Part shown: positions 6,087 through 6,778 of the stretch, one piece after another | Numbering within the stretch: position 1 is the stretch's first letter | Layout of the letters: each line of letters starts with the position of its first letter | Source: an uncultured Ruminococcus sp. | Lineage (GTDB): Bacteria; Bacillota; Clostridia; Oscillospirales; Ruminococcaceae | Direction of reading: 5' to 3' | Length of the DNA: 6,778 nt | Assembly: GCA_947174965.1 (NCBI GenBank) | Contig: CAMWKY010000118.1 | Coordinates: forward strand, 1 to 6,778 | The notes under the pieces: model-generated | The model's database searches: none | Told to the model about the DNA's origin: nothing | What the model saw: only the letters and a program-made list of their open reading frames with translations | Position numbers and translations under genes: made by a program

Positions 6087-6755
6087 TTAAAAAAATATGT
6101 CTGCATCTTCCCAGCGTATAAAACGTTTGTACTTTATAACAATAATATTTTTCGGTGTATAACCATAAGTTTCAAGTACATATTTGCCGTCGGGAAGATA
6201 GAATACTATAAATTTTCTTCTTCCGCCTCTTGCCATTTCACCCTCAAATGAGTGGTCAACCTCAATTCTTGTATATATTGCAGAATCGTTCATATTTGCC
6301 CATATATGCTCCCATACGGCGTATGTTGCAAGGCAAATCAGAGTTGCAGGCAGAAGAATTTCAAGTGATACAAGCATAGCTGTCACGCCTCCTGCAATCA
6401 TTACAATAAGAGCCGCTATAAGTTCAAGTCCGATTAAGTTTGCCATATAAATAAGAGCTTCTTTTTTATCAATGCGGAATTTCTTTTTAAATCTGTCGGG
6501 AAATTTTTTCCATTTCAGCGGACTTGCTTCAGCAATTTTCTTTTTTTCGTCAGGTTTAAGACGGTGTATTACAGCATAATCAACAGCAAGTGTCAGTAAA
6601 ATAAGTGCAACACTTCCAATCATATGATATATGTAACCCCTTTTGTTTTTTATAGTATCAAGTATCGGTGTCATTACAAAAAACACACCGAATATTGAAA
6701 GCACTATGGGTATGATTTTCCCATAAAAAAGATGTCTGTATTTAAGTCGTTTCAT
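6087..6755 (-). CDS. four-helix membrane protein of unknown function, copy A
   Basis: This 222-aa protein is the upstream member of the tandem pair and has the same plan: a MKRLKYRHLFYGK start identical in both, helices at about 14-33, 41-64, 100-121 and 126-147, a basic loop, and a C-terminal soluble domain with RGGRRKFIVFYLPDGKYVL. By eye roughly 170 of 222 residues match copy B. Differences gather in helix 1, the loop after it and helix 3, while the C-terminal 65 residues differ at only a few sites. The gene is complete; its start at 6755 has GGGGGA 6 bases upstream. Its stop is 30 bases before the start of copy B. The operon promoter must be beyond 6778. No enzyme motif is visible; sensing, transport accessory or immunity roles cannot be told apart from sequence alone. 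Confidence 0.87.
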   Translation of the reverse strand: MKRLKYRHLFYGKIIPIVLSIFGVFFVMTPILDTIKNKRGYIYHMIGSVALILLTLAVDYAVIHRLKPDEKKKIAEASPLKWKKFPDRFKKKFRIDKKEALIYMANLIGLELIAALIVMIAGGVTAMLVSLEILLPATLICLATYAVWEHIWANMNDSAIYTRIEVDHSFEGEMARGGRRKFIVFYLPDGKYVLETYGYTPKNIIVIKYKRFIRWEDADIFF

Positions 6756-6778
6756 AATAAATCCCCCACTATATCATA
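6724..6778. repeat. identical 55-base block, copy A, cut by the window edge
   Basis: This is the partner of 6025-6079. Because identity continues to the last base of the window, the duplicated unit includes sequence upstream of copy A, and a further copy could lie to the right. Confidence 0.95.

Noticed and set aside
6057..6110. Possible promoter between the two membrane paralogues (CAGACA, 18 bases, TATGAT on the minus strand)
   Set aside because: The -35 matches poorly, and the start point would fall in or next to the G-run binding site, leaving almost no leader. Operon read-through explains the layout better.

Overview
The window looks like a chromosomal segment from a low-GC, Gram-positive, fibre-degrading Clostridia, most likely a cellulosome-forming Ruminococcus. 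Three things point there: a mannanase carrying a Ruminococcus-type dockerin, threonine-rich linkers written almost only with ACA/ACT codons, and a cell-wall protein with an SPKTG-type sorting signal. The genus is inferred from protein style; no marker gene is present.

Left part, plus strand (about 1-3900). A secreted modular enzyme comes first: signal peptide, CBM35-like module, GH26 catalytic domain, Thr linker, an unassigned beta-rich module, a short Thr linker and a dockerin. Then, behind a perfect TTGACA-N17-TATAAT promoter, comes a small Thr-rich, sortase-anchored surface protein closed by a strong hairpin terminator. Eighteen bases after the T tract's end begins the next translated region, a cytoplasmic protein of unknown function with its own ribosome binding site but no room for its own promoter.

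Right part, minus strand (about 6778 down to 3910). Four genes are packed head to tail: two tandem paralogous membrane proteins of unknown function (about three quarters identical, 699-base period, the repeat running off the right edge), type III pantothenate kinase (coaX) and endonuclease V (nfi). Spacing is 30 bases, 15 bases and a stop codon buried in the next gene's ribosome binding site, so this is probably one operon whose promoter lies beyond the window. It combines coenzyme A synthesis and repair of deaminated DNA with the unknown membrane pair; I see no shared pathway.

The two gene sets converge with only 6 bases between stop codons and no terminator in the gap. The nearest terminator-like hairpins lie inside or beyond the opposing gene: a perfect 11-bp stem followed by T-rich sequence on the plus strand inside nfi (4501-4539), and the hairpin at 3261-3291, which has T-rich sequence on both sides. 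If both work, the two transcripts would overlap as antisense RNAs over nfi and over the unknown gene. This is the most unusual structural point in the window. No tRNA, rRNA, CRISPR array, insertion sequence or phage gene was seen.
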